Assembly: GCF_004359215.1 (NCBI RefSeq)
Contig: NC_090618.1
Span: 345,135 to 397,514, forward strand
Direction: 5' to 3'
DNA length: 52,380 bases
Origin: Bremia lactucae
Lineage: Eukaryota > Oomycota > Peronosporomycetes > Peronosporales > Peronosporaceae
In this document: positions 1 through 9,465 of the stretch, one piece after another
Layout: each line of letters opens with the position of its first letter
How positions within the stretch are numbered: the stretch's first letter is position 1
The notes under the pieces: generated by a model
What the model was told of the DNA's origin: nothing
Seen by the model: the letters and a program-made list of their open reading frames with translations, nothing else
Databases searched by the model: none
Position numbers and translations under genes: made by a program

Positions 1-1
1 T

Positions 2-178
2 AAATGCGGCAAGCGCGGCCATATGATGGCTCGCTGCTATGCCAGGGTCCCTGCTGGGGCAAAGATGCCCAGCAAGAGGACTCCCTTCCCAAAGGGCGAT
101 GGCAAGAACCAGCGTGCGAGACGCATGAGTTCTGCATCGGCCACTGAGGGGTCGGGAAATGCAGGAGCGCAGTTGTAG
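2..178 (+). pseudogene. gag: Family A Gag C-terminus with CCHC zinc knuckle
   Basis: The reading frame enters from outside the window and ends at TAG 176-178. It carries CGKRGHMMARC; with the upstream CYK seen in the sister copy at 27180 this makes a C-x2-C-x4-H-x4-C knuckle, the RNA-binding motif of retroelement nucleocapsids. The stretch after it is Arg/Lys rich. Only the last ~58 codons are visible. Confidence 0.85.
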
Positions 179-239
179 CGAGATGCCCTAAGCTGACGCG
201 GACTCTAAAGCTACCCCCAAGTTCAGAGTTGTGGAACAA

Positions 240-868
240 ATGGGTAGCATAGTCCCTAAGGTCTCGAAATTTCGGACCTCAACCCTGCTGGTCTATAGCG
301 CTCAAGTACGAGGCTATGACCAGGTGATGCCCCTCCTAGTGGATTCGGGTGCATCACAATTTTTGTAAGACTCGCGGCTCTAAGAAAGAGACCAGCGATG
401 TTTGAGTCGCTTTGCCAGGATGGCAAGCGAGGAGAGGTGACCGTACGTTTAGCGAATGGCGCGCTCGTTAAGTCTGAGAGAGTTCTGGTAGAACTCGCCA
501 TCAGCTTTAGTGTTTTCTCTTGTAAAGAGAAGTTCAAAGTGCTAGGTATGGAGAGTCCGTATGACCTCATCCTAGGCATGCCATGGTTGGCAAAACACCA
601 ACCATGGATAGACTGGCGTACACGCACAGTTGCGAACTCTACGCAGGACACCGGAAAGGATGTGCTCCGTATGCGACTGATGTCGTGTCGAAAGGGTGCG
701 TTGACGGGATGTCAAACGTCACCAATTCTTACCCAGCTCGTAGAGACTGGAGTAGTGAAAAGGGCAATGACAAGTAGTCATGTGTCCTATAGTCCTGCAC
801 AGAGACGAGAGCCTGTGGCAGTAGACAGCAAGCTGACAGGAAGTCAAGCGTCGCATGAACCGGCATAG
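240..868 (+). pseudogene. pro: Family A retropepsin-like aspartic protease, broken
   Basis: The frame from ATG 240 contains LLVDSGASQF, the D-S-G-A active site of a retropepsin, and stops at TAA 366-368. The rest of the domain continues in another frame from 398 with YDLILGMPWLAKHQPWIDW, the usual ILGMPWL end of Gypsy proteases. A stop plus frameshift therefore separates the catalytic aspartate from the rest. In the family this enzyme cuts the Gag-Pol polyprotein. The A2 copy (27426-28025) is broken at the same point. Confidence 0.85.
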
Positions 869-925
869 AGCCTAGAGCCTGGTGCGGTTGGAAGAGCAAC
901 GGCACCCGCCTCCCAGTCAAAGGTC

Positions 926-1710
926 GTGGTGACTCGAAGAGCGAATACCCGACAGATTAGGACGATCAAAGGCAAGTCTAAACGAGTGACCTTTGGATCA
1001 GTTTCTAATAAACAGGACGGGTCTTCGAACGAGGTGTTCGAGGCCGTCAAAGACGAAATTGCGGAGGCATCCTCAGTTGAGGTGCTCCGGCAAGTCTTTA
1101 AATCTGCCGAGGAGATAGTAAATCTCCCGGAGATGTCGTGGGATCTGTTCTTGCCGAATTAAAGGAAGGAAAGATCCACGAAAAAGTTACACCAGTTCCA
1201 GAAGAGAACTTGGTGGACTGTTGCTCGTCGTCCACAATGGACGAGAGCATCCTAGAAACGGACAAAAACCGATTCGCTGCTCAAGGCTGGGATGCATTGA
1301 AAGACAGTCCCTTCTTTGAGGTTATATGGAAGCATCGCGATGCGTTCCCAGAAGAAGTACCGAACCGCATACCAGCAGATAGGGGCATTGGTCACGATAT
1401 AGCCTCAACCGTGGCACCAAGTATTGTGTGACACAGGCAATGGCCGTTGCCGAAAAAACAAGTGATTGTAACGATGAGTTTCTCGACAAGCGAGCCAAGG
1501 CAAGACATGTGCGTGAGAGGAAATCGCCTCACTGCAGCCCGACTTTGTGTGCGTAAATCCACAGGTGGATGGCGCGTGGTTCATGCTTTCAATAAGCTGA
1601 ACACGGCGACCATACCGGCGCGAACGCCAGCCCCGCGGAAAGATGTTTTGTTAAACTCCATGGGAAAGTCAACTATCTTGTCCCCGTTGAATTTGAAGGA
1701 TGGCTACTAT
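926..1710 (+). pseudogene. pol: Family A pol: linker and N-terminal reverse transcriptase
   Basis: The protease-RT linker (DESILETDKNRFAAQGW) leads to RT entry motifs: FFEVIWKHRDAFPEEVPNR near 1311, then CVRKSTGGWRVVHAFNKLN near 1545 and LNLKDGYY just before the gap. These are the thumb-proximal and first finger/palm blocks of Ty3/Gypsy RT. Pieces lie in different frames (926, 1138, 1447), so at least two indels occurred. The YxDD box is lost in the gap. Confidence 0.85.
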
Positions 1711-1810
1711 NNNNNNNNNNNNNNNNNNNNNNNNNNNNNNNNNNNNNNNNNNNNNNNNNNNNNNNNNNNNNNNNNNNNNNNNNNNNNNNNNNNNNNNNNN
1801 NNNNNNNNNN
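1711..1810. other. Assembly gap (100 N)
   Basis: Exactly 100 undetermined bases, a conventional scaffold-join length. Family A RT lies to the left and family B gag to the right, so the true distance and order are unknown. Confidence 0.99.
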
Positions 1811-2136
1811 CGTCGATTACGGTGTTCATGCAAGGTCTTACGGATGGTCCCGTAAAGACCCACCTGTTCCGCTTGGAACTCAATACTCTTGACGAAGCAA
1901 TATCCGTTGCGGAACAGGAGGACTTTAGCTTGAGACAGGCTCAAGCTAGTTCGTCATCATATCGTTTTCCAGGACGACACGAGCTGGAAGGTCCAGAACC
2001 AATGGACATCTCTTATGTCGAAAGCGAGAAATCTCGCTTTTCGAACAATAAGCGATTGCAGAACTGCAATCGCTGCCAAAAGTTAGGACACTACGCTCAT
2101 GAGTGTAGTGCCCCACGCTCATTACCGAGGTACTGA
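1811..2136 (+). pseudogene. gag: Family B Gag C-terminus with CCHC knuckle
   Basis: Open from the gap to TGA 2134-2136. It begins with the end of a Retrotrans_gag domain (FMQGLTDGPVKTHLFR) and has an acidic stretch, PEPMDISYVESEKSRF. It ends in CNRCQKLGHYAHEC, a perfect C-x2-C-x4-H-x4-C zinc knuckle. Family C (42323-42610) has nearly the same block, so B and C are sister families. The N-terminal capsid part is lost. Confidence 0.88.
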
Positions 2137-2730
2137 ACGTTATATGGACCAAATGCCGAAAAAGGCAACGGTCGCGGGTCTGATGTTGTTGAGAAATCGC
2201 AAAAGCAAGGTGGACCGCCGAAAAACGGTCGGGTCAGTAGGGGCGCAACGCCCTACTGATCCAGCAACCTCAAGAGAATTTGCAAATCTCTTGACTAAAG
2301 TTTCTCCAGACACACAATCATTATGTATCTCTACACCTGGCGATGAGGTATCCATCACCATCTTGAAGCTAAAAAGTGACAACTGATTTGTCACTTAGAG
2401 CCCTAGTGGACTGTGGGGCGTAGAATAATTTTGCTCGTTGCCAGTCGCTGGAGGGTCGTAGGCAGAAATAGGTTGAGCGCGACATCCTCCAACGAGGATG
2501 ACGAAGCTTCTAGCGACAGGCGTATCGATAACAGTAATGAAACGCGTAGTGAAAATTAACTACACATTAAAAGATTAACAGTACGATGATGATTATTTTG
2601 TAGTGGATTAGGATGACAAATCTGATGTCATCCTAGGTTTACCTTGGCTCAAAAAATATGAGCCAAGAATCAGCTGGCAGCATCGATCCGTAAAGATGTC
2701 TGCCACTTGTTGATCAGATGGCGATGTGAA
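2137..2730 (+). pseudogene. pro: Family B aspartic protease with D-C-G-A site, broken
   Basis: After a Lys/Arg-rich spacer, LVDCGA appears at about 2404-2420 and is followed at once by TAG. The domain resumes as DDKSDVILGLPWLKKYEP near 2610-2660. Cys takes the place of the usual Ser/Thr of the D-[ST]-G catalytic triplet, as it does in family C at about 42963. Several further stops (TAG, TGA) make it non-functional. Confidence 0.8.
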
Positions 2731-2749
2731 GGCTGGTATTGAGAGATAT

Positions 2750-3640
2750 ACTACTCAATCCTGGGAGTCACTTAAGACATATCCATTATACAAGGATTTG
2801 ATTGAACTCAGGGATGTATTCCCTGAAAGCATTTCATGCGAGTTGTCTAAGGGTAAAGGCGCTCGACATTAGATTGGACTCAAACTGGGCTCGAAGTAGT
2901 GTCATGAAGCAGTGGCCACTGCCTCGTGAACAAGTACTTGCGATCGATACATTCTTTATCGATCGATTAAAAGCGGGCTATGTAAGTGAGTCAACCTTTC
3001 CACATAGCTCTCCGACTTTCTGTGTGCGAAAGACCACAGGAGGGTGGCAGATAGTGCACGCATTCAAATAATTTAATGCTGCAACGGTACCGACTCAAAT
3101 GCCGATGCCTAGAAAAGACGTAATCACAGATGGTTTGTCTAAAAGTACCATCTTTCCGTCTATGGATCTGATGGATGGATTTTATCAGATCCGTATGCGT
3201 TAACGGGACACTCCGTACACAGCAGTGAGCGCTCCCAGTGGGATGCTCTAGAATTGACTAGTAATGCCGAAGGGGCTTAGTAACGCCCCGCAACATTCAA
3301 CAAATGCGTAGCAAATCTGTTGAGACCGGTGCGAGAATTCGCACCGAGTTATTTGACGATGTATTCGTCCATAGCCGGGCCATGGACGGAAAGACGGACG
3401 TGGAAGTATATAAAACTCACGTTCGTCAGGTTCTTACACTTATGCGAAAGCACAAGCCGTACGCAAATTTCAAGAAGTGTATATTCGCTGCAAGCGAAGT
3501 ACCCCGAAAAGATAAAGACAATTACCGACTGGTCAATTTAGTCGATGTCAAGGGACTCAGAAAGATCCATGGATTAGCGGCGTACTTGCACAAGTACTCC
3601 CGCAATTATGCCGAGATGACAATTCATCTCTCTCGTCTCT
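2750..3640 (+). pseudogene. pol: Family B reverse transcriptase, broken
   Basis: RT blocks in order: [24 protein letters not shown] (~2902), FCVRKTTGGWQIVHAF (~3020), MDLMDGFYQIRM (~3165) and FDDVFVHSRAM (~3354). The last contains the DD of the RT active site. LAAYLHKYSRNYAEMT follows in the connection domain. Stops interrupt after WQIVHAFK and after YQIRMR, and the region before FDDV is frameshifted. Confidence 0.88.
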
Positions 3641-3975
3641 TGAAAAAAAGACGAGAAATGGCTATGGAACGCTGATTGTCAGCGTTCCTTTGAAGGAATC
3701 AAGCAAAGCTTGATGCAATCGCCCATCTTGGCGACTGCAGATCAAGACAGACAATTCCATGTGGTCTCTAACGCCAGCGATTTCGCAATTGGCTGTACGT
3801 TAATCCAATACGATAGACGCGGTGAGGAGCGCGTCGTCTGATACTAATCGCGTCAGCTGCAACCAGCTGAACGCAAATACCCAGTGCATGAAAAGGAACT
3901 CCTTGCCATGAAATATGCACTGGCTGTTTAGGGTCTATCTCCGAGGAGATAGATCGTACATCGTATATACGGACC
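3641..3975 (+). pseudogene. pol: Family B RNase H fragment
   Basis: QSPILATADQDRQFHVVSNA then SDFAIGC and PAERKYPVHEKELLAMKYAL match the RNase H-like domain of Gypsy Pol. The first catalytic Asp (CDAS in families C and A) reads Asn here (SNAS). The C-terminal half and the RNase H-integrase linker are deleted, because the text jumps from the TDHAS-like region at ~3970 to the integrase zinc domain. Confidence 0.8.
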
Positions 3976-4795
3976 ATGCGTCATTACGCACAGCCGTTGT
4001 TGGCGACACTCCACGTGTCGTTGTCCCAACTCAATGATTTGCGCTTGCGCATCATGTATAAGTGTCACGATGCACCAGCAAATGGGCATCGTGGGCGTGA
4101 GAAGACTAATCTCACAGTAAGTCGCGACTTTTACTGGCCCCGCCAGTATCAATTCGTGCGCAAGTACATTCGTGCTTGCGAGGTATGTCAACGGGTGAAG
4201 CCTAGCCATTCATCCCGTGCACCTCTTCAACATCTACCACTTCCGGCAGAATGTTGGCATATCGATGGAGTTCGTCTTCGGATTTTCGAAGCCGATCACA
4301 AAAACATTTTTGTAGACAGATTCAGCAAGATGGTAAATCTTGTTACAGTAACGGAGTCGATCACGGCTCCGGGTAGTGCCCGTGTCTTTATCGACACGGT
4401 ATTCAAACTCCAAGATTTACCTCGTGAAGGAGTCTCGACAGAGATCCACGGTTCACGGCGAAATTTTGGGAAACCGTGTTCCGATCTCTCGGAACACGGC
4501 TGACTATGTCAACTGCTGGTCATCCAAAGACAGATGGTCAGATGAAACGCGTAAATCGCGTCCTGGAAGAGATACTTCGAGTTTACGTCCAATCATATCC
4601 GAATTGGAGCGAGTGTTATTGATGGTCGAATCCGCCATCAACAATTCGGTGCATGCGTCTGCAACGCATACACGGTTCTTCATGAATTGCTTACGCCATC
4701 CATGCATACCCACCAAATTAGAGGGATCCTCTAGTTTGGGCGGGGAGACTCGCACGAGCAAAACCATTTCTGGCTCATGCTCATCGCGCATCGGA
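3976..4795 (+). pseudogene. pol: Family B integrase, zinc domain and damaged core
   Basis: The HHCC zinc domain is visible as CHDAPANGHRGREKT...CEVCQRVK. The core is truncated: the first Asp block is shortened to CWHIDG, and the second block is frameshifted near 4435. In the third block the catalytic Glu of TDGQTERVNR has become Lys (TDGQMKRVN, ~4530). The end matches the family (MVESAINNSVHASATHTR). Strand transfer would be impossible. Confidence 0.85.
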
Positions 4796-5600
4796 GTTAA
4801 TAACGATGCGAGTGATGTCGATGTCGAAGCGATCGACATCGAAGATGAGAAAGATCTCACGGCAGCGCGCACAAAGCACACTGAAAAAGACAAAACAAAT
4901 GAGTCAGCGGAGGAATTTCTGCTAACACAAGAATCAGTAATCCGTTTCGTACAGCATTCCATTGCTAACGCAGTGGGCCGTCAGAAACGGAGCGCAGAAA
5001 AACATGGAAGAGCAAATGTTCTTTCATTTAAAAGTAATGATCTAGTACTACTCTCTACGGTAAACTTTCCTAAGCTTGTAGTCACTAATGTGGGGAGCAG
5101 TAAACTACTACCCAAATCATTAGGCCATTTCGTGTACTGCATCGAAGAGGGAATGCATACACAATAGAAATGGCAAGTAGGTTGCGAACGCATCCTACCT
5201 CTTACGTTGGTCGCCTGCGCCCGTACAATCAGTGCGCGGTTTCTTCCGAGGACGGATCTGACTACCTTTCCAAGAAATTCCTAAAAGATTCTTGTGGTCA
5301 CGAACCAGATTCTCATGCTGAATCTGAAGATTCTTTAGTCGGGTCCGAAGATCCTCGAAACCGGGATGAGCTAACGACAGCTCATCACGAAGAGAGTGAT
5401 ATTTCTATTCGTACTCATACATTAAGTACGCACCCTTCGAACGGGTTTCCAACCGTTCGATATAGTGAGCTTGCGTCGTCTGCTCCAACGAGTGACTTTT
5501 ACCGCGCTCGTGTTCAAGGTGCTCCTCCAATACATATAGGTAGCGATCGAGTTTGTCGATCTTCGACTCTAGATCCGACACACGGTTCGTATCTAATTTT
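4796..5600 (+). pseudogene. pol: Family B integrase C-terminal module and linker
   Basis: Contains AEEFLLTQESVIRFVQHSIA, a helical segment, then SNDLVLLSTVNFPK and, after a frame change near 5165, RTHPTSYVGRLRPYNQ. These are the GPF/Y-type module of Gypsy integrases. A polar Ser/Glu/Asp-rich linker of ~110 residues follows (5230-5600). The opposite strand of this linker reads as the coiled coil of the antisense ORF. Confidence 0.75.
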
Positions 5601-6877
5601 CCTCCTCCACCACAACCATCGATGGATTCCTATGGTGGTCAACATTTTCTTGTGGAACGTATTTCAAACCACCGTGATGTCAAGGGGCAGCGAAAGGGTT
5701 ATCTAGTTCGCTGGCGTGGTTATCAACCTTCACATGACGGCTGGAAGCCTCGGTTACAGCTGGTTGTTAACGTCGAAGGTCTAATCCATCAGTATGACGA
5801 AACTCATGCGATGGATCAGAAGGTCCATCGGAAAACATGCGCCCCTTGCGCTTGTTAATCAATCGCAAAACGTCAAGCGCATCGCGCATCTCGCTAGAAA
5901 TGCGAGCCCTTCCCCAGGGCAAAGAAAGGGAATAGACATCTTCTTTTACTTGCTTCGTGTTGTCAACACAACATCATTCTACGTGAGGCATGAAAGTCCT
6001 GCTTCACGTGACAACCGATGCAATTTATACCTTGCACCGGTTGGTGTTCGTTTCTCAAACTTTACGTGAATCGCGTTAAGTCTTTGTAGCCAGGCTTCGC
6101 GTTCAATGTCTTTGACATTGCGAATAAATGCGCTCCAGGCTGGCGTCAGCGAGATTTTATCTCGCTTGTTGTTGCCACTATAATATCGATGTATAAAAAA
6201 GCATCGAGATGAAATATTCCTTAGCACGAAAGTTCTTCGCGCTGAGATCAAGGCCATGTAGCTTTGTAGCAATAAGTAACGGATGTTTATTGTGAGGAGG
6301 AATCTCTCCAGACAAGCTATTAATTAGCTGTTTGGGCAAACGCCCACGGCTTCTTCTCAGGAGCAAGACGAGACGTTCTAGTGTGTACGATCCCCCTGAG
6401 TGGTACCCACTGAAGCAGGGGTACCACAAGAACTTTTATTGCGATGGCTTACGCCATCGTCATCACCACGCACAGAAATATGTGCGGGTGACGGCACGGG
6501 ATACGGTGCTGGCGACGAGGAATCATTCTCATCGTCGGATCAGAACATGCTGAAGCGAATGATACCAGCTTGTCTACTCGAATGAGCCCCCTTGTTCGAA
6601 GTCTCATAGTCAGGCGCCTGACGTCTATCACGCGACTGTTCAATTCCCCCGAGTCGGCCATTTCATCCAACTCGCATTTGTAGTCAACCTCCAAAGAGGG
6701 GTCGACTTCACGTAGTAACCTACCACGTGCACTCGCAACATCTAGTGTTGCGCGAGAAGAAGATACTGCGGCAGACGTTACGTCTGCCGCAAGAGACATT
6801 AGTGCGTCACCCGCGGCTGCATGAACCGCAGCCGAAGGCGCTGCACTATTCGCATTCCGCATGGACTTGTTGACCAT
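5175..6877 (-). pseudogene. Antisense ORF of element B1 (convergent with pol), broken
   Basis: Starts at ATG 6877 (MVNKSMRNANSAAP), 119 bp inside the 3' LTR, on the strand opposite to pol. Parts in order: Ala-rich N-terminus (6877-6449 open); AWSAFIRNVKDIEREAWLQR (6272-5979 open); NCIGCHVKQDFHASR near 6015; then a charged heptad-like C-terminus, for example IDKLDRYLYVLEEHLEHERG, at ~5560-5250, opposite the integrase-chromodomain linker. The coiled-coil part has one TAG but otherwise matches B2 with mostly conservative changes. I know no homologous family. Function unknown; coding status inferred from conservation in several elements. Confidence 0.6.
5640..5858 (+). pseudogene. pol: Family B chromodomain at the Pol C-terminus
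   Basis: HFLVERISNHRDVKGQR followed by YLVRWRGYQPSHDGW has the hydrophobic/aromatic pattern of a chromodomain (V-E-x-I ... Y-L-V-x-W-x-G-Y ... W). In chromoviruses this module directs integration to modified histones. The frame is open to TAA 5856-5858. Confidence 0.85.
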
Positions 6878-6983
6878 GCGATAGAATTAAAAGTGATGGT
6901 TTTGATCAATCAACATCATTGTTTATTCAAGTGGTCTTATAGTGATCTCTCTATTCAATGACAATCAGAGTACTTGTCGTTTC

Positions 6984-6995
6984 AAGGAGGGGTGA
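6984..6995 (+). promoter_or_regulatory. Polypurine tract of B1
   Basis: AAGGAGGGGTGA lies directly before the 3' LTR start. This is the expected place of the plus-strand primer for LTR element replication. The same tract precedes the B2 LTR at 40946-40957. Confidence 0.75.
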
Positions 6996-7405
6996 TGTAA
7001 CGGGGTGTATCGTTTAATAAAGTTAACACTTAAAGATGGTACATTTATACATTATCTAAAAGGTAGAGAATATTTGGAGAATATTACTTTACATGGTAAT
7101 ATCCTAGAAGCTTAATTATTGGTAGATATAGATTCGCGGTCCAGTCAGCGTGGACGCGCGCAAAGAGGAGACAGATAAGAGTTTATTACATATTTTGTAT
7201 TTGTTTATAATTAAGTTAGTATTTAATCGATAGAAACAGAAGAACTTAATTATATTAAATACCTTTCTTCTTACAATCTTTTTAAAGCAAGTGTTTTAGA
7301 GAGAGTCTTCCTCTGCAGTACTAGTGACGTGAGGCACCACTTGCACTGAGGAAGTGCGAAGTGGACTTGTACTGATGGAGTACAAGTCAGTAGTGCCCCG
7401 TTACA
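6996..7405 (+). repeat. B1 3' LTR (410 bp)
   Basis: Begins TGTAACGGGG and ends CCCCGTTACA, a perfect 10-bp inverted terminal match with TG...CA ends. TCTTCCTCTG at 7306-7315 is followed by strong hairpin sequence, for example CTTGTACT/AGTACAAG. Homologous to 40958-41392 and 25203-25625. Confidence 0.93.
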
Positions 7406-7732
7406 TTTGTTCTCGTCTCATAGTCAACCAGCGCAAGATGATTGCTTTAAGTAGAAATGGATCTCACGAGGTAGTAGCTTTTGCGATTCATTATATGTTC
7501 TTGAAGTATAAGGCTGCACAAATGTTTGAAACGCAGATGCTCGTTCTTTGAATCATGATGCTAGTGCTTTACCTGCGTTGCTAGCTATTGGAATGGTCTA
7601 CTTTGCGAAGTCTCCGGCCTTATAATGGGCTGCACTATAAGTTCGACGTTGAACATTTTTCGTTGCTAGAAGGTTTATCACCGCTGTTAGATACCTTCTT
7701 ACCTAAACATTGATAGTATAATAGGCATTCCT
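7406..7732. other. 327 bp between B1 and A1, nothing recognised
   Basis: No LTR, pol or gag similarity was seen. A 65-codon open frame at 7354-7551 starts inside the LTR and has no recognisable motif. Probably pre-insertion DNA or a decayed repeat. Confidence 0.5.
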
Positions 7733-8265
7733 TGTAGGCGGGCACGTCGTCTTGCGGCCACGCTCTACTAAGACACACACCTTAGCACAGCGACGAAGCG
7801 GTTAGACTGTCTTCTCTTGCGTACAGTGAGGTAGTTGTGGTGAGCGCCTTAGCGACCTCACCCAGCGCACTAAGTACTTTAGTAACGTGTCGTCATGGGA
7901 ACGGTAATCCGGCTCCTCGTGCGCACTTACTAAGTAGAAAGTAGTTTTCAGACTGATTTAGATTTGATCGCATTAAATACAAATACCTATTTTACCAATT
8001 AAAATGTCTTCTCTGTAGATAACACTGTGTAATGTATTGCGAGCGTATTTTTCTAGATACCTCGCGTAACGGATGACGCTAGGCGTCATCTCTCCTAATG
8101 TGAATGCACCTATGTGCATCACATACACAAGGGTTGGTCGCAAATGTGAACCACACCCTAGTGATGGATCTAATAACCTTATTTAAGTAATTGACTATCC
8201 CCTTAAGTACACCAAGTGTACTTAACGGTGACTGTTCAACATTAGGGTAACTTTAGCCCGTTACA
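7733..8265 (-). repeat. A1 3' LTR (533 bp)
   Basis: On the minus strand it starts TGTAACGGGCTAAAG at 8265 and ends GCCCGCCTACA at 7733, so it has TG...CA ends. It matches the LTRs at 25689-26223 and 33088-33357 and the piece at 49603-49956. It holds two close palindromes, GATGACGCTAGGCGTCATC (8071-8089) and the ATGTGAATGCAC hairpin near 8098-8124. Confidence 0.93.
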
Positions 8266-8283
8266 CCATCCACCCCCTTAAGA
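8266..8283 (-). promoter_or_regulatory. Polypurine tract of A1
   Basis: The minus strand reads AAGGGGGTGGATGG just before the LTR start. The same tract (AAAGGGGTGGATGG) precedes the A2 3' LTR at 33074-33087. Confidence 0.75.
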
Positions 8284-9329
8284 ACGAATTTACACTTTAA
8301 AATTTGTCAGAGAGGATGAAGGAACTGCGAGCTGCTTAACGCGCGGCTAATTCTCTCATTTACTTTAGCGACCTGTTATCATACACGGCGCTAAAGATGC
8401 CACCGAAAAGGGGCCACTTTTATGGGTCGTCTGCGAAGACGTTCACACAACCTCGAACTAAGCGCACGCGCCGTGTTAACTCGCCGGCAGCGTCCAATGC
8501 CTTAGTCGAAACGCACACAGCCACTGCTGCTGTCGCCTAAACGGGCTTAGGATTTATCCCACATTAAGAGTGAGGATGTTGTCGACTACAATCAGTCGAC
8601 ACCGTTGCCGTCACCTCATAGTAGTGATGCGGACAACGAGCTCATGAGGAAGAATGATGGCGCATTATTGCCCATCCAATTTCTTCCATGGCTCAGAACA
8701 TGGAGACAGTAACCTTTACTAATGCTGTCTCGTCGTCTGCGCTGGATAGCGCAGCGACCATATATGAGAGTGCTGCCCATAAAGGCGCAGTCGCTTCTCC
8801 GTTGGGTAAAACCACAACGCCTAATGCTCAGACCATTATTCATAATGGGTCTGACATTGAGGATTCTGAGCTAAAAGCTCCGCCGACGACAAGTAAACGT
8901 GCTCAATCGGTGTCACAAGCCAGTCGTTATGATCGTGGCTATGTGACGGGTGGCATACCACTGATACCCCTTCCATCTAAATGGCGTCGTTTAAACGGGC
9001 CGACAGCGTCGCTCCTAGAGCACGCTCTTCTAGACGCACATAATTTTTATGGCGTCTTTAAATCATGGAAGCTCAAGGAAAATCGCTTCGGCGTATTTTT
9101 CCTAACCCGGTCATGGTACGCTCAAATGAAACGCCCGACCAATACGAGGCGGAATTCACGCGCCCCATCAATCCGAATTCTGATGCGATGAAACAGCGGT
9201 CACAGCGAATTAGTTTCGCCCGCTTGCAAGGTAAGAGAATTCATGGGCGGTGCTTTAGTCCCTGTTTCTTCTCGCAACGCTGCTTCTGCTAGTCCATTTG
9301 AGACTTGCGAAGAGGCCTCAGCTGGTGCT

Positions 9330-9450
9330 CATTTTTTTTCATAGGCAGCCATTAAGCCGAGCACATCAATACGTAAGATATCGATCGACTCCCAAGAGTA
9401 GAAACTCTTCGGTGGACGAGGATCTGATACCTTTGTCTCCCGAAGCTGTA
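9330..9450 (-). pseudogene. pol: Family A chromodomain fragment (A1)
   Basis: The minus strand reads GRQRYQILV, then after a frameshift HSWES, LRIDVLGL and AAYE. This is the Y-x-x-L-V ... W-E ... L core of a chromodomain at the normal place behind the integrase C-terminal module. The A2 copy at 31886-32000 is clearer. Confidence 0.6.
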
Positions 9451-9465
9451 AGCAAGCACACCTGC

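Larger units (their letters stand above)
1..1710 (+). mobile_element. Ty3/Gypsy family A, partial element A0 (gag end, pro, RT start)
   Basis: Gag zinc knuckle, aspartic protease and the start of reverse transcriptase follow in normal gag-pro-pol order. The left end is cut by the window and the right end by an N gap. The same order with close sequence occurs at 27180-28470 (element A2), which defines family A. Several stops and frameshifts show it is dead. Confidence 0.9.
1811..7405 (+). mobile_element. Ty3/Gypsy family B element B1 (5' truncated, 3' LTR present)
   Basis: From the gap the order is gag end, pro, RT, RNase H, integrase, chromodomain, antisense ORF, polypurine tract and a 410-bp 3' LTR. 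The 5' LTR and most of gag are missing. Frames are broken many times. Close relatives are B2 (38496-41392) and the LTR at 25203-25625. Confidence 0.92.

Noticed and set aside
398..868. Stand-alone gene starting MFESLCQDGKRG
   Set aside because: It is the second half of the family A protease after a frameshift; the ILGMPWL block and the A2 copy prove it.
4504..4962. 152-codon minus-strand frame in B1
   Set aside because: It is opposite the integrase end, away from the antisense gene position. In B2 the matching region has no equivalent frame.
7354..7551. 65-codon frame crossing the B1 LTR end
   Set aside because: Starts inside the LTR and has no motif or second copy.
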